DNA of 64,000 bases from Limnanthes douglasii subsp. nivea (lineage: Eukaryota; Streptophyta; Magnoliopsida; Brassicales; Limnanthaceae): contig JAUPFV010000004.1 of NCBI GenBank assembly GCA_036936605.1, forward strand, positions 143,698,973 to 143,762,972. Direction: 5' to 3'. The stretch's first letter is position 1. Each line of letters begins with the position of its first letter. The translations under genes were made by a program, and so were the position numbers. The notes beneath the pieces were generated by a model. It saw nothing but the letters and a program-made list of their open reading frames with translations, was not told where the DNA came from and did not search any database. Below are positions 32,428 through 42,359 of this stretch, piece after piece.

Positions 32428-32480
32428 GGGGTTTCATTATAGCCTAACTTCTATTATTAGGTGTCTCGCTATAACGAGAC
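32428..32480. promoter_or_regulatory. 53-bp TIR-like module, copy c
   Basis: ggggtttcattatagcct ... cgctataacgagac; same 53-bp length as copies a and b and the best preserved inverted arms. It is upstream of the minus-strand SANT gene 4. It is on the same DNA strand as a and b although the gene it precedes is reversed, as a palindromic site would allow. Confidence 0.75.
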
Positions 32481-32693
32481 CTCTAAAATATCTCCCCCAT
32501 TTATTTCTTGGCAGTATATGTTTGGCCGTACGTGATAACTTGATTCTATGTTTTTTTTTTGCACAAACCAATGTTCATCTTGTTGTTTTTTTGTTAAAAC
32601 TTATTCTCGTAATAGTAGTTTTAGTTTTTGGAATGATTAAACCTTACGGCTTCAGTTTATGTAGAATTTTTTTTTTTACATTTTTTAGTCCTT

Positions 32694-33130
32694 AATAGGT
32701 ACCCTTTGGCCATGATTTTTGGAGGAAGGCCAATTTTTTTTTTTTTTTTTGGATTTCCAACCTCAAATGTTGTTAAAACCATGTTTTGAAACCAATGGCG
32801 AGCATGAAAGTTCAAAAAAAAATTTAAAAATGCCCCAAAGCCCTTGTTTTACTTCTGGGCAGTGCCTTTTTTGGCACACGTTTTCGTGTGCATGTACATT
32901 TGCACGCGCCATTTCTCGTGCTTTTGTACATGCACACGAAAACGTGTGCCAAAAAAGGCACTGCCCAGAAATAAAAGAAGGGGTTTGGGGCATTTTTAAT
33001 TTTTTTTTTCGAACTTTCAGGCTCGCCAATGGTTTCAAAACATGGTTTCAACAACATTTGAGGTTGGAAATCCAAAAAAAAAAAAAAATTTGGCCTTCCT
33101 CCAAAATTAATGGCCAAAGGGTACCTATTG
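32694..33130. repeat. Long inverted repeat (hairpin) in MULE-2, arms about 215 bp
   Basis: From aggtaccctttggcc near 32697 to ggccaaagggtacct near 33125 the two halves are near-perfect reverse complements. Matching pairs include cctcaaatgttgtt/aacaacatttgagg, ttctgggcagtgcc/ggcactgcccagaa and cacacgttttcgtgtg on both arms. The loop is a few bases at about 32912. Differences are scattered point changes and T/A-run length. A transcript would fold into one long hairpin. It sits between the SANT genes and the 3' end of the transposase-OTU gene. Confidence 0.9.
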
Positions 33131-33327
33131 AGGCTCTGTTTTGGTAAAAAAAATCATACGGCCGTTTAAAAAACAATTTTTTTGCAATAACATCTACAAA
33201 GCACAAGTAAAAGTCAAAATTATTATCATGCAAAACAACACAAGTCTAGTAGTAGGAGGTGGCAAAATGTCTCTCCAAAGGATTAAAAAAAAATAAGTAA
33301 CACAAAATATTACAATACAACAAAGCA
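33131..33327. other. 3' flank of the MULE-2 transposase-OTU gene
   Basis: AT-rich sequence between the long hairpin and the stop codon. No further feature seen. Confidence 0.4.
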
Positions 33328-36300
33328 TTATGTATCCCCGGTCAAATCGTAGCATTCATGATCCCCATCGTTTAATGTCGGAGGTTGTGCTGGTTTAATT
33401 TGGTGATACTTGTTGAGACGTGCGCCTATTGGTATGGCCCAATTTGTAACTTCAGCGCAAGTGCGGAACGCAAACCACATTGGGTATATATCCGGCAACG
33501 GTCCGTCTAATACAATCTAAAAATTTCAATTATATAGAAACATTAAATACGTCGCGGATTATTTGATAAAATGAAATCTAACTATCAAGAATGTACTAGT
33601 TTACTTACTTTCACGAAATGATTACCGTGGACGAAACCAATGCCAACTTCGACAATAGGACATGATCTTGGAGGCACACCACACAAAGGAAGATACGTGT
33701 ATGGTAGTTGGAGAGAGACATGGTATACTATACATTGATACCGGGTGGCTATCACCAACCCATAGTCGGGTAATGTCATCCAGTGCCTAGTTCCGCTCTC
33801 GTACATTTTGAAACAATCCAATCTCCGCAATAGATTGTCAACACGTTCCGCACCGTCAAAAACCCTTTCCCAAAGATCACATTGACTTGAAAGTTCAAAC
33901 ATCAAATCCCTTCTCACTTCCTCCCATGCGTCCGCATTGCCTTTAATCGTCAAAGCTACCGCCCTAAATCCGCAATTACCGTCCGGAGCAACGTCTTCAA
34001 CGGTAGCCAAGTACTCGTGCAAGTACTCGGGAAAACAACTCCCGTAGGCGCTCAATCCTTTTCCTTTATTCGATTTTCTAGATCGAGTCGCTTTCTCTTT
34101 TTTCGGTGGTTGTGCTTTATCTTTGCATTTGCGTACTATAAATGCCTTAACCGCCGACGCGGCCGTGCTACCTATCGTGGCGGGAGTACTACTAGCGCCT
34201 ACACTAGGGTATTCAAACCCGGATGGGTTCCGCTTAGTTGACTTGTCGACACCGGCTTTTTTCCGACCCTTCGTGACAACCGGTTCCTTAGGTTCCAACA
34301 CATGGCTTGTAGCGGGATCTAGGATTTGCATCATCCTATTTATGATGTGATCTTGCACTTGTGGACCGTAACCGCGTATGGTACTATCAATTAAGGATAG
34401 CTTTCTCGTAAGCTCATCTTCGGTACCAACGTTTTCCCTAGGCTTGATCGCTAAAGTACTCCAATAAACATCACATTCACTCGTTTGAATCGACCGACCT
34501 TCTTTCGCGATCACATCACACTCACACGCGCAAGGCAAATTGTGTGTTGTCCTAATTACACAACCACACTTTGCGGGAGTGAACCACAAATCCCCGGCCT
34601 TTCTAATAGTTTCTTCTAATATTTGAATGACCGTACATGAAAGCTTACCTTTGATGTCGCGAAAGATAGCTCCCCTAGATGCTTGTCTAGGACGAAACAA
34701 ACTCCGTTCGAACGTTTCGAAGATGGTAGAGTGTTGAATGCGAAGCAACGCATGAACTTTATCCCAAAATTGCTCAAAAGTGCATAGGCTTGTGCCGATA
34801 GCCCGTTTTAGACTAGAGTGAGCACTCTCCGCCCTAAACCATAAACTTAGATTAGTTACAGGTCTAACAACTAGTTAAACATAGTAATGTAAATCAATGA
34901 TAATATAACTCACCGGTTGCTAGTGTGGTTCCCCAAATGTTTAATCTTGTTAGTGTAGACATTAAGGAATTTGTGTCCGTAAGGGTCTATCCATTGTTTC
35001 ATCAAGTACTCGAGAACCTTAGGACAAGATGCGTAGGCTTTGTGAAGGTCGGTAAGGTTTTTTTTATACTCTTCGATCGTCGCCGAATGTTGAACCGCGA
35101 CATAAAACTCTAAGAACTCCTCCCCCATGTCCGCTTTGGGCAACACTTTCTTAGAGTATGAGCAAATGTTCCTGTTTATATGCCAAGTGCATAACAAATG
35201 AGTTGCATCCGGGAATACCTCATCGATAGCGTTCATTAAAGCCAACTCCCTATCCGTGACGATAATATTTGGTAATGCGCACATGTTGGTCACCATCACT
35301 CTCCTTAGAACGCTCATTGCCCACGTGTAGTTCTCTTCTTTCTCCGAGCTCATAAAAACAAAAGCTATACAAAAGGTCTTTTTCGTCGAAGTTTGGCCAA
35401 CTATTTCTAGCAAAGGAAGTTTATACCTTGTAGTCTTGTACGTGCTATCCATTATAAGCACTCTAGGATTTCGTCGGTTTCTTTGTTCGTGCGCTCCCAA
35501 AAATAGTACTCGTGCTCCTTTAACTTACCAAACAAGTATTGCATTTGGGATTTGCCCGCTTTATCAACCAATTGGTGTTTGTGCCTCATGTTGTAGATGG
35601 TACGCATACTAGATACATTTTCCGGATCTCTTAACTTCAATCCACGGTATATATCTCTTGGCCGAGAACCGATTGTTGTGAGTTTGCGAACATACTCCTC
35701 CTCTTCCGCCTTTAACCTCGCAGCCCGTGAATGACCATCCAAATGCAAGAAGGGTTGGTGGTTGTGTTTTCCAATTATAACTACCAATTTCCAATAGCCG
35801 TTCTTCTAACACCGGATTGCCCCTAAGCATGAACGGACATCCGCATTTTTTGGATGAACAATCTCGTCGTTTCTTCACAATCCCCGGTTTAGGCCTCGGC
35901 TTGTAAACACCGTGCCTCTCGCACTTAAAATATAACCGCGGTGTTTTACCGTTTTTACTACCATCTTCATCTTTATCTACCACGACAATAAACCCTATAC
36001 TCTTGCTCTCTTTGTCAACCCATTCGATCAATTCCGCCTTCGTTAAGAATTTATCCGTCTTAAATATTTGACTATAATCCGCCATGTGACATGGTGCTTC
36101 GGCGGCATCCTACACAAACACAAACATGTATTTACAAGTCAAATAATAAAGACAAACCCCATATTCAACAAAAAAAGCATGTAAAACCAAGACAAACCCA
36201 ATATTGAACCAAAAAAACATGTAAAACTAAGAAGAACCCAAAATCTAACCCAAAAGGCATGCAAAACCAATTTTGTCAAATATTCGAATTTTTATGCAAA

Positions 36301-36622
36301 GATTTGGCCACATCTTCGCATGAACATGCGAAGATTTGGCAAAATCGCTGCATGACGATTTCGACAAATCTTCGCATGATTTTGCGAAGATTTGACAAAA
36401 TCTTCGCATGTTCATGCGAAGATTTGTCATCTTCCACGCATGTTCATGCGTGGAAGTGTACATTCGAAGGCACGAACTTGCGAATTTACGTACTGTGTTG
36501 AAAAAAAAATAGATTTTTACCTCGGCAACGCTCTCCAAGTGATCAGTAAGCGGCTCCTCCTCCTCCGAAAGGAAATCATCAGCGTTGCAGCTCCAATCGT
36601 CATTTAAGTCGCTTAAATCCAT
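33328..36622 (-). pseudogene. MULE-2 transposase-OTU fusion, disabled
   Basis: Exon 1 (36622-36521) encodes an acidic leader (MDLSDLNDDWSCNADDF). After a 411-bp intron, exon 2 begins at 36109 with YSQIFKTDKFLTKAELIEW, YFKCERHG and GCPFMLRG. A frameshift near 35800 and a deletion of roughly 20 codons near 35490 break the frame. The DDE core persists: VLIMDSTYK, VTDRELALMNAI and, across an intron (34913-34834), SNRAESAHSSLK. The SWIM-like site is CGCVIRTTHNLPCAC. From 34748 one open frame runs through transposase C-terminus and linker into an OTU domain (APDGNCGFRAVAL, HWMTLPDYGLVIA, GNHFVK), then GTAAGT and a last exon 33516-33328. This shows the two domains are one protein. Confidence 0.86.
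36278..36487. repeat. Palindrome array B2 of MULE-2 (7 units, mostly 28-32 bp period)
   Basis: Palindromes of 20-28 bp such as aatcttcgcatg/catgcgaagatt are centred near 36291, 36323, 36351, 36379, 36411, 36443 and 36474, giving intervals of 32, 28, 28, 32, 32 and 31 bp. The sixth unit uses ttccacgcatg/catgcgtggaa, as in array A2. They fill intron 1 (36520-36110) of the transposase gene, the same place as B1 in MULE-1. Confidence 0.87.
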
Positions 36623-36846
36623 GCTCGGAGTAATTGGGTTTAAGTTTATATAATTAATGTGTATTTAATGTTTGTGGGAGTTTGCAGAAATTAATTATTG
36701 TGGGTGTTTGTTTAAATTTTGGAGAGAGTTTTGGTAGGAAAGAGAGGAGGAAAAGAGAGAGAAGTGAGTGGGTGGAACAATTAGTGTTTTTATATGTGGG
36801 GGTAATTTGGTAATTTCACAATTGCAGAAATTTTTTGAATTAGAGA
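36623..36846 (-). promoter_or_regulatory. Promoter and leader of the MULE-2 transposase gene
   Basis: On the minus strand TATAAAAA (36787-36794) lies just inside the right TIR. It is followed by a CT-rich leader (36720-36765 in reverse) before the ATG at 36622. Confidence 0.55.
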
Positions 36847-36886
36847 TCTCACTATAAAGATTTGGGGTCTCATTTTAGCCTAGCCC
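36847..36886 (-). repeat. Right TIR of MULE-2
   Basis: Inverted match to 26246-26285 with one mismatch. The terminal 'ggggtctcattttagccta' (from 36864) closely resembles the start of the three internal 53-bp modules. Confidence 0.9.
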
Positions 36887-36895
36887 AATATATAA
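36887..36895. repeat. 9-bp target-site duplication of MULE-2, right
   Basis: aatatataa, identical to 26237-26245. Confidence 0.9.
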
Positions 36896-36916
36896 TCCTT
36901 AAATCTTATTTTACCG

Positions 36917-36947
36917 AGTCAGCTCGTGCTCGTGCTCGTGCTCGTGT
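36917..36947. repeat. Short (gctcgt)n microsatellite
   Basis: About four copies of a hexamer, 'gctcgtgctcgtgctcgtgc'. Confidence 0.75.
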
Positions 36948-37081
36948 GTTTAAGATATACAAGTGGGATACTGAGACAGTAGTAGTACTGACGCACAACG
37001 TTAGTACCTAGCTGGCTTTTGCTTTTTATAATTTTTATTTAATATAATATACTAAGCCTCAAATGATATACAGTACATAAT

Positions 37082-37090
37082 TAAATTATA
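37082..37090. repeat. 9-bp target-site duplication of the MITE, left
   Basis: taaattata, identical to 37350-37358. Confidence 0.88.
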
Positions 37091-37349
37091 GGGTTTAGTT
37101 AAATTTGGATTCAAAATATGTTAATCAATCCCAAAATTTCAGCCGTCTTTTACCCCGCCGGTTGAGAGGGTTCAACCGGCGGGGAAGCTTACTCCGGCGG
37201 GTGAAACAGCTTTTCCGCCGGGTGGGAAGGTCCCAACCGGCGGTTGAGAAAGGTTCAACCGCCGGGATAAGGGTAAAATTATAAAACTTCAAAAACGCTT
37301 GTTTTTTGGGGCTGGTTAACATATTTTGAGCCCGAATTTAGTCGAACCC
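37091..37349. mobile_element. Non-autonomous MULE-type MITE with internal palindrome array
   Basis: 259 bp, starting GGGTTTAGTTAAATT, with 43-bp imperfect TIRs whose mismatches are all transitions. It is flanked by a perfect 9-bp repeat taaattata (37082-37090 and 37350-37358). The middle carries six cores of the type accggcggt or ccgccggt, centred near 37158, 37178, 37196, 37218, 37239 and 37262 (18-23 bp apart). End type, duplication length and internal array match the two large MULEs. No coding capacity. Confidence 0.88.
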
Positions 37350-37358
37350 TAAATTATA
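37350..37358. repeat. 9-bp target-site duplication of the MITE, right
   Basis: taaattata, identical to 37082-37090. Confidence 0.88.
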
Positions 37359-37399
37359 TTCACACTCCAAACAAATAATACATTACGTGAGTTGAGGTG

Positions 37400-38200
37400 T
37401 TATCGGTCCGAGTTTTGATGGAATCGGACCGGAAACTAAGTTTATCGGTTTGAACCGGATCTTATCGTTATGTTTTATAGTTTAATTTTTTGAATCGATC
37501 GGACCGTTAAGTTTTTGGTTCGGTTCGGTTTGGTTTGCTCCGATTCCGGTTTTGGTTTGGTTCGGTCTGTATCTGATTTCGGTTCGTCCGAGTTCGGCCG
37601 GATCCGTTTCGATTCGTTCCGATTTAGGTTTGATCCGAGTTCGGTTCAGTCCGTTATCGATCCAATTTTAGTTCGATCCGTTCCGTTTCATTTTAAAAAA
37701 TTTAATTTAATTTTTTATTTTTTTTACGTAAATAAATAATCTTTAATTTTTATTAGAATTTGGTAATTTAATATTAATTTTGGCAATATAATGTATAAAA
37801 AATAAATAATAATAAAATAATAATTGGTTCTAACGGTTTTATTGGTTCGATTCTTTATCGGTTCTACTGGTTTATCGATTTTATCAGTTCAGTTTCGTAT
37901 CGGTTCTAACGGTTTATCGGTTCGGTTCCTAATCGGTTCTACTGGTTTATCGATTTTATCGGTTCAGTTTCGTATCGGTTCTAACGATTTATCGGTTCGG
38001 TTCCTAGTCGGTTCTACTGGTTTATCAATTTTATTGGTTAAGTTCCGAACCGGTTTTATTGCTTCGGTTCCTTATGGGTTTAGATTTTTAAAATGGAATC
38101 GCAAACCGGACCGTTAAGATTTGGTCTGATTCTCAGTCTGGTTTTTATTGGCTCGATTCCGGTCCGGTTCATGGTTCTCGAGAACTGTTGACAACCCTAT
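37400..38200. repeat. Degenerate CGGTT-type repeat tract with a 75-bp tandem unit
   Basis: The tract is dominated by 'cggttcggtt'-like words on the plus strand, with an AT-rich break at 37685-37815. From 37860 a 75-bp unit beginning 'ggttctactggtttatc' is repeated at 37935 and 38010. No gene. Confidence 0.75.
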
Positions 38201-38312
38201 ACATGATCCAAGAACCGTTGACAACCTTATGCATTCATAAGTAGTTTACAGATTTCATTGCATTGTATTTGCAGTCGATATCCTTATTTTTACTAACTAC
38301 TTTGGTATTTTG

Positions 38313-39324
38313 ATTTTTATTTTAAGCTTATTTTTATAAGACTATCAAGATATTTCGGGACAAACTATTTATAAGGAGAAAACCAAAATCTAAACGGCTA
38401 ACAAAATCTCTTTGATTAGAGCCAACACCTTAACTAGCTCCACTAGTTTCAGCATTAGTTTCTTCCCTATTACATATTTGGGTGTCACTCTCAATTCAAA
38501 CAACTTTGATGATATTCTAGACAAAATTAGGCTTAAGATAAATGATTGAGCAGACAAGAGTTTCTCCTATGGTGGATAATTAACTCTCATTTCTTATGTT
38601 CTTGTGGCTTACTTTATGTATTGGCTTGAAAGTTGTACTATTCCTAAATGCATAATCAACAAAATAGAGATCATGTTCCACAAGTTCCTCTAGGATTCTA
38701 ATCAGGAAGTTAACAAGATTCATTGGGCTACTTGGTCTAAAGTTTGTAAGCCCTATGATCAAAGTGGTCTCAATTTTAAAAGCATCATGGATTTGCATAA
38801 TATTTTTTTCTTGCAAGCTCTGGTTGAAATTCAGGCAGAACAATTATCTTTGGGCTAACTACATTCATATTATCTATTGCAAGAATAAACATCCTCTACA
38901 AGCTAATTTCAATGCTAATGCTATTTCTCAAGTTTGGAAAAGATTATATAAGATAAACTTTTTTGTTGAATCTAAAGCCAAATGAGATTTGGGCAAGGGA
39001 AATATTGATTTATTGATAGACAACTGGTTTCGTAAATCCCTTTTAATCATCATTGATGACAATTCAGATAATAGTTGGTACATTCATGATAATGTGGAAA
39101 ACTAATGGGTTAAATTTCTCTTGGAACAAATACAGACTCAAAACTTTCCTATCCTCTAATGACCTTCACTCCATTGATAAAATTTATATTAAAAGCAATA
39201 AGGTTGATTCTATCAGGTGTCTAGGTTCTAATGATGGAAAATTTTGCACTAAATGTACTTTGAATCTTAGAATGAGTCCTCACAATAAGTTAAGAATGTA
39301 CAACAAGCTTTGGAATCCAATTAC
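38313..39324 (+). pseudogene. Old LINE ORF2, part 2: end of reverse transcriptase
   Basis: Resumes at FL-stop-DYQDISGQTIYKEKTKI, directly continuing the RRLNY of part 1 at 9836. Then ITYLGVTLNSNN, MYWLESCTIPKCIINKIE and NKIHWATWSKVCKPYDQSGLNF follow, the usual region after the LINE FADD box. Many stops. It is cut at KLWNPIT by the Ty1/copia element at 39325. Confidence 0.82.
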
Positions 39325-39998
39325 TGTTATATATTATCCGAAATCGCATCAAATAATATATAACAAATCACGGAAAAAATAATAAAACCCTTTGCTAGAT
39401 TCATCTATAGAAGAAACAGAAAATCAAGAATACTTACGGGTTTTCCTGCTGCTATCCATCTAGTATTCTCTAGCGTTCTTTTGCGTTCTTTAGCGATTCC
39501 ACGTTCTCCGGCGATTCCGTTTATGAAACTAAGAGACCTGCAGAATCAGATTAGAGAAGGAGGAAAAGTTTCCAGACACTAAGGAAGCGGCCGTATTTCT
39601 GATTAGGGTTTAGAGTGATGTAATACCTAAACCTAGCCCCTTATTTTATAGATTTTACAATGTGAAGCCCAACATTGTAAAGCCCATCCTATGTTACTTC
39701 CTTGTGTCCGGGACCATAACCCAATAAATTGATAATTCAATTTATATCCCTGATTTATTAATTCAGGCTTAAGTGTTGAGATTTGGGCCCTCTTCATCAC
39801 AGTGCCCAAATTCAACCCGGTTACCACATTTGAGCCCATAACGCCTTTTTACCCATAGGTCCAATTTAGTTAATTAAATAATTAACTCGACTACTTTTAA
39901 TTTGGACTTCCTTAAGACAATAATCGAATATGTTTATTTAGCATATCGGTCCAAATTATTGTTAGTCTATAAATATATTAAATAAATATATTCCAACA
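39325..39998 (-). repeat. 3' LTR of Ty1/copia element 1
   Basis: 674 bp. Differences from the other LTR include ttttcctg/tttgcctg, tttgcgtt/tttgtgtt and attttatag/atttatag. Confidence 0.93.
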
Positions 39999-40507
39999 AT
40001 CTCCCATTTGGACCGTCATATGCTACTCAAGAATACATATTCAACTTTAATGGGATCCCTATATTCATTGTCAATGGGCAAACGGTACAACCCCGTACAT
40101 GATTGATAACAATAAAGGACTAAATACCTCTTTCTCGTAATGTGAACAATAGGATGCAACAGTAATCACATTACCATTATCAATCAATTACTTGGGCCAA
40201 TTATGGAGCGTGGCATAAGAGTAATATGGCTTGTAATCGTACATATCTACTCTTAAATGGTTCCTACTTTTGAAGATCCAATACAGTACAAATATCAATA
40301 AATATTTCCAAGCATATATATATTGCAATAAACTTTAATGTGCACAATATTGCAAAATATAACATCAGATCCTATTACAAACTCTCCCACTGAAACTAAC
40401 AATCCTCTAAATCAACTACACCCATATTGATGGTGTGTCCCTGGAAAACCTTAGGCAAAACCGGCTTTTGTTAGGGGATCTGCTATCATGGAGTTTGTAC
40501 CGATGTG

Positions 40508-42227
40508 CTATATACTTATTCGACCCATCTGTACTCTTTCTTTAACAGACAGAAACTTTATGTCTATGTGTTTGGATTTAGACACGCTCTTGTTGCTGTT
40601 AGAGTACTGCACTGTGGAATTTTTATCGCAATATAACCTCATAGGGCCTTCTATCCCTTGTACAATGCGTAATCCAGTAACAAAATTCCGCAGCCATAGT
40701 GCCTGGTTTGATGCCTCAAAGCATGGAACAAATTCTGCTGCCATGGTGGACGATGCAATAAGTGTTTGCTTTACACTTTTCCAGGATATTGCACCTCCAG
40801 CCAATAAGAATATGTTGCCTGACGTGCTTTTTAATGTGTCTGCGCATCCACCAAAATCCAAGTCGGAATACTCGATGATCTCCAGTTTATCCGACTTCCT
40901 ATATGTCAACATGTGCCCCTTTGTTCCTTGCAGATATCAGAGTACTCTTTTAACTGCTTTCCAGTGATCCATTCCTGGGTTACTAACATATCTCCCCAAC
41001 ATGTTTACAGCAAAGGCAATGTCCGGCCTAGTACAAACTTGAGCATACATTAAACTCCCAACTGCAGAAGCATAAGGGACCGTTTTCATTTCCTTAATCT
41101 CAAGTTTTGTCTTAGGACATTGACTCGGACTAAGTCTGTCACCCTTTGCTATAGGGGTACTTAGGGGTTTTCAATCTGCCAATCCGTAATGTTGTAACAC
41201 GCTTTTAATGTATGTTTTTTGTGATAATCCAAGAATACCACGAGAACGATCTCGCTGTATCTGGATTCCTAACACAAAACTGGCATCACCAAGATCCTTC
41301 ATATCAAACTTGTCTGATAGAAATATTTTTGTAGTGTGTAACAATTCCTTATTGTTCGAGGCAAGCAATATGTCATCCACATATAATATAAGAAATATGA
41401 AATTACTCCCACTGAACTTGTGATAAACACAATCCTCAACCGAGTTGATCTCAAAGTCATAACCGACTATCACCTCAAGCAATTTGTGATACCATTGACG
41501 AGAAGCTTGTTTTAGCCCATAAATGGATTTCTTAAGTCTGCAAACCAGATCTTTTGAGTTACTTTCTACAAAGTGTTCTGGTTGCATCATGTAGATCGTT
41601 TCCTCAATATTACCATTGAGAAAAGCGGTCTTAACACCCATCTAATGAAGCTTAAGGTCAAAATGTGCAACTAATGCCATGATTGTTCTAAATGAATCCT
41701 TTGTGTATAACCTTTTTCTACAAGACGTGCTTTATGTCTTTCCACGTTACCCATGGAATCGCGTTTGGTTTTGTAAACCCATTTAAAACCAATTGCCTTT
41801 TCCCTTCAGGTAATGTGACAAGATCCCATACCGCATTATCCTGCATTGATTTATACTCTTCTATCATAGCGTTAATCCACTTTTGAGATTCAGAGCTTGC
41901 CATGGCTTGTTTGTAGGATGAGGGATCACCTACAGTTCCAGCACATAACTCATTATGCTCCTGAAGATATACTATAAATTCTGGACCTATAGTACTTTTC
42001 CTTTCTCTAGTGGACCTTCTTAATGACACTATTTCCTCCTGTTGCACTTCTTGAGGAGGTAGAGTTTGATCATTATGAACGATGTAATTTTGATTCCCTT
42101 GTAGAAGATTATCTTGAGGTTCCTCTTGTTCTACCTGGATCTCTATATCCTGGTTAGAACCCTCAAGTGGAGCATCAGTGTTAATCTGAGGATTACCTTG
42201 TTCTAATGGGATCGAAATGATTGACAT
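40508..42227 (-). pseudogene. Copia element 1 reverse transcriptase and RNase H
   Basis: The stretch 42227-41718 holds the variable linker and the first RT segment (MASSESQKWINAMIEEY, VWDLVTLPEGKR). The next portion (ARLVAKGY...FAPV region) is damaged near 41700. RT continues at 41641 with VKTAFLNGNIEETIYM, LKQASRQWY and LYVDDILLAS, then stops. RNase H (40912-40508) shows YSDLDFGGCADTLKSTSG and SKSKHIDIKF. Loss of the RT front part makes it inactive. Confidence 0.86.
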
Positions 42228-42359
42228 TACCGCCCAATCTTCAGATATCTTAGTATCCCTATTAAAACCTTCATGAATCTTTATTTATTATTCCTCAAAA
42301 TCAACACATGTTCCCTTATTCTTCCCCCCAAACTCAGCATCCTCTAGAAACTTCGCCGT

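Larger units (their letters stand above)
26246..36886. mobile_element. MULE-2: large Mutator-like element with transposase-OTU, PMD and four SANT genes
   Basis: The element is 10,641 bp. Its 40-bp TIRs (26246-26285 and 36847-36886) start GGGCTAGGCTAAAATGAGAC and differ at one position. The flanking 9-bp repeat aatatataa is at 26237-26245 and 36887-36895. Contents: plus-strand plant mobile domain gene, four small SANT-like genes in both orientations, a long hairpin, and a minus-strand transposase-OTU gene from the right end. The plan matches MULE-1 although end sequences differ. The transposase is disabled and the plant mobile domain gene has one stop, but all four SANT-like frames are open. 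Confidence 0.93.
9837..38312. other. 28.5-kb block interrupting the old LINE
   Basis: The old LINE protein breaks at 9836 and resumes at 38313 with no residue clearly missing. Everything between (minisatellite, AT-rich DNA, LINE-2, two MULEs, a MITE, CGGTT repeats) arrived later, in one or more steps. The flanks share only 'tatt', a possible 4-bp target duplication. I see no clear terminal repeats, LTRs or Helitron-type ends on the block, so its vehicle is unknown. Confidence 0.6.

Noticed and set aside
32719..33147. Overlapping open frames on both strands with similar protein sequences
   Set aside because: They are the two arms of one hairpin read from either side.
37401..38200. Host gene coding from open frames rich in Arg/Phe/Ser
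   Set aside because: Frames are by-products of the CGGTT repeat and have no domain.
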